From Rubrivivax gelatinosus (GTDB lineage Bacteria; Pseudomonadota; Gammaproteobacteria; Burkholderiales; Burkholderiaceae_C): 46,898 nt of DNA. The notes below the pieces were generated by a model. It worked only from the letters and a program-made list of their open reading frames with translations. It did not search any database and had not been told where the DNA came from. The stretch covers positions 1 through 46,898 of the forward strand of contig NZ_NRRU01000036.1 of NCBI RefSeq assembly GCF_016583785.1. The letters run 5' to 3'. Both the position numbers and the translations under genes were made by a program. This document shows, piece after piece, positions 45,240 to 46,898 of this stretch (position 1 is the stretch's first letter; every line of letters begins with the position of its first letter).

Positions 45240-46064
45240 ATGACTGCCCCCGATCCCGCTACCGCCGGCGCCAGCCGCGTGCCCGTGGTCGCGCTGCGTG
45301 GCGGTGTCGCGCGCGCCGGCGAGGACTGGCTGGCCGACGAGCTGCCGGTGGCGCTGGTGCTCAACGGCATCTCGCACGCGGTGATGATGGCCACGCCGGC
45401 CGACCTCGAGGACTTCGCCCACGGCTTCTGCTTCACCGAAGGCCTGGCCGAACCCGGCGAGCTGCGCGCCGTCGAGGCGGTGGCGGTGGCCGAAGGCATC
45501 GAGCTGCGGCTGGAGGTGTCGGCCGCCTGCGAATGGCGGCTGCGCGAACGCCGGCGCACGCTGGCCGGGCGCACCGGCTGCGGCCTGTGCGGCACCGACA
45601 GCCTGAGCCAGGTGCGCCAGCCGCTGCCGCTGCTGCCGGCACGTCGCTTCGAGCCCGCGGCGCTGGCGCGTGCGCAGCGTGAGCTGCGCGCCGGCCAGGC
45701 GCTGCAGCGCCTGACCGGCGCCACCCACGCCGCCGCCTGGTGCAGCCGCGACGGTGCGGCGCTGCTGGTGCGCGAGGACGTCGGCCGCCATAACGCGCTC
45801 GACAAGCTGGTCGGCGCGATGCGGCGCGGCGGCATCGCGCCCGGCGAGGGTTTCGTCGCCATCACCAGCCGCGCCAGTTTCGAAATGGTGCAGAAGACGG
45901 CGCGCCTGGGCGCCTCGGCGCTGGCTGCGGTGTCGGCACCGACGACGATGGCGGTCGAGCTGGCGCTTTCCTGCAACCTGCTGCTGGCCGGTTTCGTGCG
46001 TGGCGACGAGTTCGTCGCCTACAGCTTTGCCGAGCGCCTGGGGCTGCCGCCGACCCCGGTCTGA
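45240..46064 (+). CDS. fdhD: Formate dehydrogenase sulfurtransferase FdhD
   Basis: 274 residues. The motif pair is DELPVALVLNGISHAVMMATPADLEDFAHGFCFTEG, with the sulfur-carrying Cys114-x-x-Cys117 in RTGCGLCGTDS. Later stretches EDVGRHNALDKLVGA and ITSRASFEMVQKTARLG are family hallmarks. FdhD takes persulfide sulfur from IscS and adds it to the Mo/W-bis-MGD cofactor before insertion into FdoG. It is divergent from fdoG as in E. coli. The start ATG is the first in frame. Confidence 0.96.
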   Translation: MTAPDPATAGASRVPVVALRGGVARAGEDWLADELPVALVLNGISHAVMMATPADLEDFAHGFCFTEGLAEPGELRAVEAVAVAEGIELRLEVSAACEWRLRERRRTLAGRTGCGLCGTDSLSQVRQPLPLLPARRFEPAALARAQRELRAGQALQRLTGATHAAAWCSRDGAALLVREDVGRHNALDKLVGAMRRGGIAPGEGFVAITSRASFEMVQKTARLGASALAAVSAPTTMAVELALSCNLLLAGFVRGDEFVAYSFAERLGLPPTPV

Positions 46065-46098
46065 TGCGCGCCGGCCGTGGCCGGCGCTTCTTCCCCCG

Positions 46099-46551
46099 AT
46101 GCTGAGCGCGATCGTCCTGTCCTGCCTGGTCGTCGCCGTCGCCGACGGCGACACGCTGACGGCGCGCTGCGCCGGCAGCCCAAGCCCCTTGCACGTGCGC
46201 CTGGCCGAGATCGACGCACCCGAGAAGCGCCAGGCCTTCGGAGCGCAGTCGCGGCGCCAGCTCGCGGCGCTGTGCCTGCGCCGCCAGGCCGAGCTGCGGC
46301 CGCTGCCCGGCGCCGCCGGCCACGACCGCTACGGCCGCGTTGTCGCTCACGTGCGCTGCGGCGGTGTCGACGCCCAGGCGGCGCAGCTGCGTGCCGGCCT
46401 GGCCTGGGTGATGGAGGGTTACGCCTCGGACCTGAACCTGCCGGCGCTGCAGTGGCAGGCGCGGCGTGAACGTGCCGGGCTATGGGCCGACGCCCGTCCG
46501 GTCGCGCCCTGGGTCTGGCGCGCGCGCCGGCGCCATCCGGCCGCGCGCTGA
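46099..46551 (+). CDS. Small thermonuclease-family protein (SNase fold)
   Basis: 150 residues. A short hydrophobic leader (MLSAIVLSCLVVA) runs straight into VADGDTL, so the mature form would be minimal. Catalytic residues of staphylococcal nuclease are matched: Arg34 and Glu42 in HVRLAEIDAPEK, Arg80 in HDRYGRVVAHV, and Asp16/Asp18 in DGDT. GLAWVMEGYA and the C-terminal ARRERAGLWAD are typical. It is likely a secreted or periplasmic calcium-dependent nuclease. It begins 34 bases after fdhD on the same strand; a shared promoter is possible but no functional link is apparent. Confidence 0.85.
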   Translation: MLSAIVLSCLVVAVADGDTLTARCAGSPSPLHVRLAEIDAPEKRQAFGAQSRRQLAALCLRRQAELRPLPGAAGHDRYGRVVAHVRCGGVDAQAAQLRAGLAWVMEGYASDLNLPALQWQARRERAGLWADARPVAPWVWRARRRHPAAR

Positions 46552-46679
46552 TCCGGCTGCCACGGCGGTACGGCGCTCCGAGCGAATCCCTCCGCCATTG
46601 TTTCGGCTCTGCCAGGCCGTCGTTACGATCCCGTCACCGGTTTGATGCCCCTCAAGCCGCAACCACCGCCCCCCACCCG
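46552..46679 (+). promoter_or_regulatory. Intergenic region with promoter candidate for the last gene
   Basis: TACGAT (46624-46629) is a possible -10, with TTTCGG (46601-46606) 17 bases upstream as a poor -35. No terminator hairpin for the thermonuclease gene is evident. Confidence 0.35.
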
Positions 46680-46898
46680 ATGAGTTCCTGGCGCCTCCGT
46701 CCGCGCAGCCTGCGTTGGCTCAGCCTCGTGCTGATCGCCGCCTGGCTGCTGCCGATGGCGCGCAGCGTCTGGGCGGCGGACAGCGCGCAGATCGTCTGCA
46801 GCGCCTCGGGCCATCTGCGCCTGCAGTGGGGCGCCGAGCCGGGCGACGAAGGCGCCGGTGCGGCCGACGCCGGCGCGGCCTCCTGCGTGCTCTGCGTG
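46680..46898 (+). CDS. Secreted small protein, N-terminal part (runs off window)
   Basis: 73 codons are visible. A signal peptide (RWLSLVLIAAWLLPMARSVWA) is followed by ADSAQIVCSASGHLRLQWGAEPG, an Ala/Gly/Asp-rich linker and CVLCV. A Cys followed later by a CxxC after a signal peptide resembles DUF2946-type proteins, which occur near metal-uptake genes in this group. The fragment is too short to be sure. Confidence 0.5.
   Translation, partial: MSSWRLRPRSLRWLSLVLIAAWLLPMARSVWAADSAQIVCSASGHLRLQWGAEPGDEGAGAADAGAASCVLCV

Overview
The window is very GC-rich and densely coded, with promoters of the TACAAT/TAGAAT type. Its gene content (UbiJ/UbiB, tolB-pal-cpoB-tcdA, an EpsL-type exopolysaccharide locus, frmRAB, and several families of extragenic palindromes) suggests a betaproteobacterium of order Burkholderiales, probably near Rubrivivax, Leptothrix, Ideonella or Roseateles. 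This placement is inferred from gene content and sequence style, not from a phylogeny. No phage, insertion sequence or CRISPR array is visible.

Layout. 1-3907 (minus): exopolysaccharide cluster with a polyprenyl-phosphate sugar transferase, an EpsL-like outer-membrane barrel, galE, and the start of a mannose-1-phosphate guanylyltransferase. 4062-6153: ubiJ-ubiB, ubiquinone synthesis. 6206-9093: FmdB-type zinc ribbon, DUF502 membrane protein and aspS, closed by a bidirectional terminator. 9155-10450 (minus): secreted esterase-like phytase-family protein. 10631-14281: a chain of four overlapping genes (DAHP synthase, nudB, an endonuclease/exonuclease/phosphatase and clsB). 14401-20568: a complete dipeptide ABC transporter, dppABCDF, in which every gap between genes holds a different palindromic repeat. 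20570-26954: a DUF805 protein, then the ligase-associated exonuclease and its ATP-dependent ligase, separated by a PatZ-like acyltransferase and a universal stress protein. 26955-31323: an AhpD-like peroxidase-related protein, then tolB-pal-cpoB-tcdA. 31359-31532: two tRNA-Lys genes and a terminator. 31612-33495: a malate/lactate-dehydrogenase-family enzyme with an unusual specificity residue, and an alpha/beta hydrolase.

33517-46064 is the most coherent functional island. The frmRAB operon, with a visible FrmR-type operator, turns formaldehyde plus glutathione into formate. Converging on it from the other strand is a seven-gene series, fdoG-fdoH-fdoI-fdhE-selA-selB-selC: a membrane-bound molybdenum/tungsten formate dehydrogenase with an in-frame selenocysteine UGA and SECIS hairpin, its maturation factor, and the Sec synthase, Sec elongation factor and tRNA-Sec needed to read that codon. 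fdhD, which sulfurates the cofactor, is divergent from fdoG. Together they would carry carbon from formaldehyde to CO2 and feed electrons to quinone. selD is not in the window. The window ends with a small secreted thermonuclease and the start of an unidentified secreted protein.

No gene system here looks wholly new. The least explained items are the repeats in the dpp operon, an attenuator-like hairpin pair between fdoI and fdhE, three genes whose -10 boxes sit six bases before the ATG (possible leaderless mRNAs), and the dehydrogenase with Leu at its specificity position.
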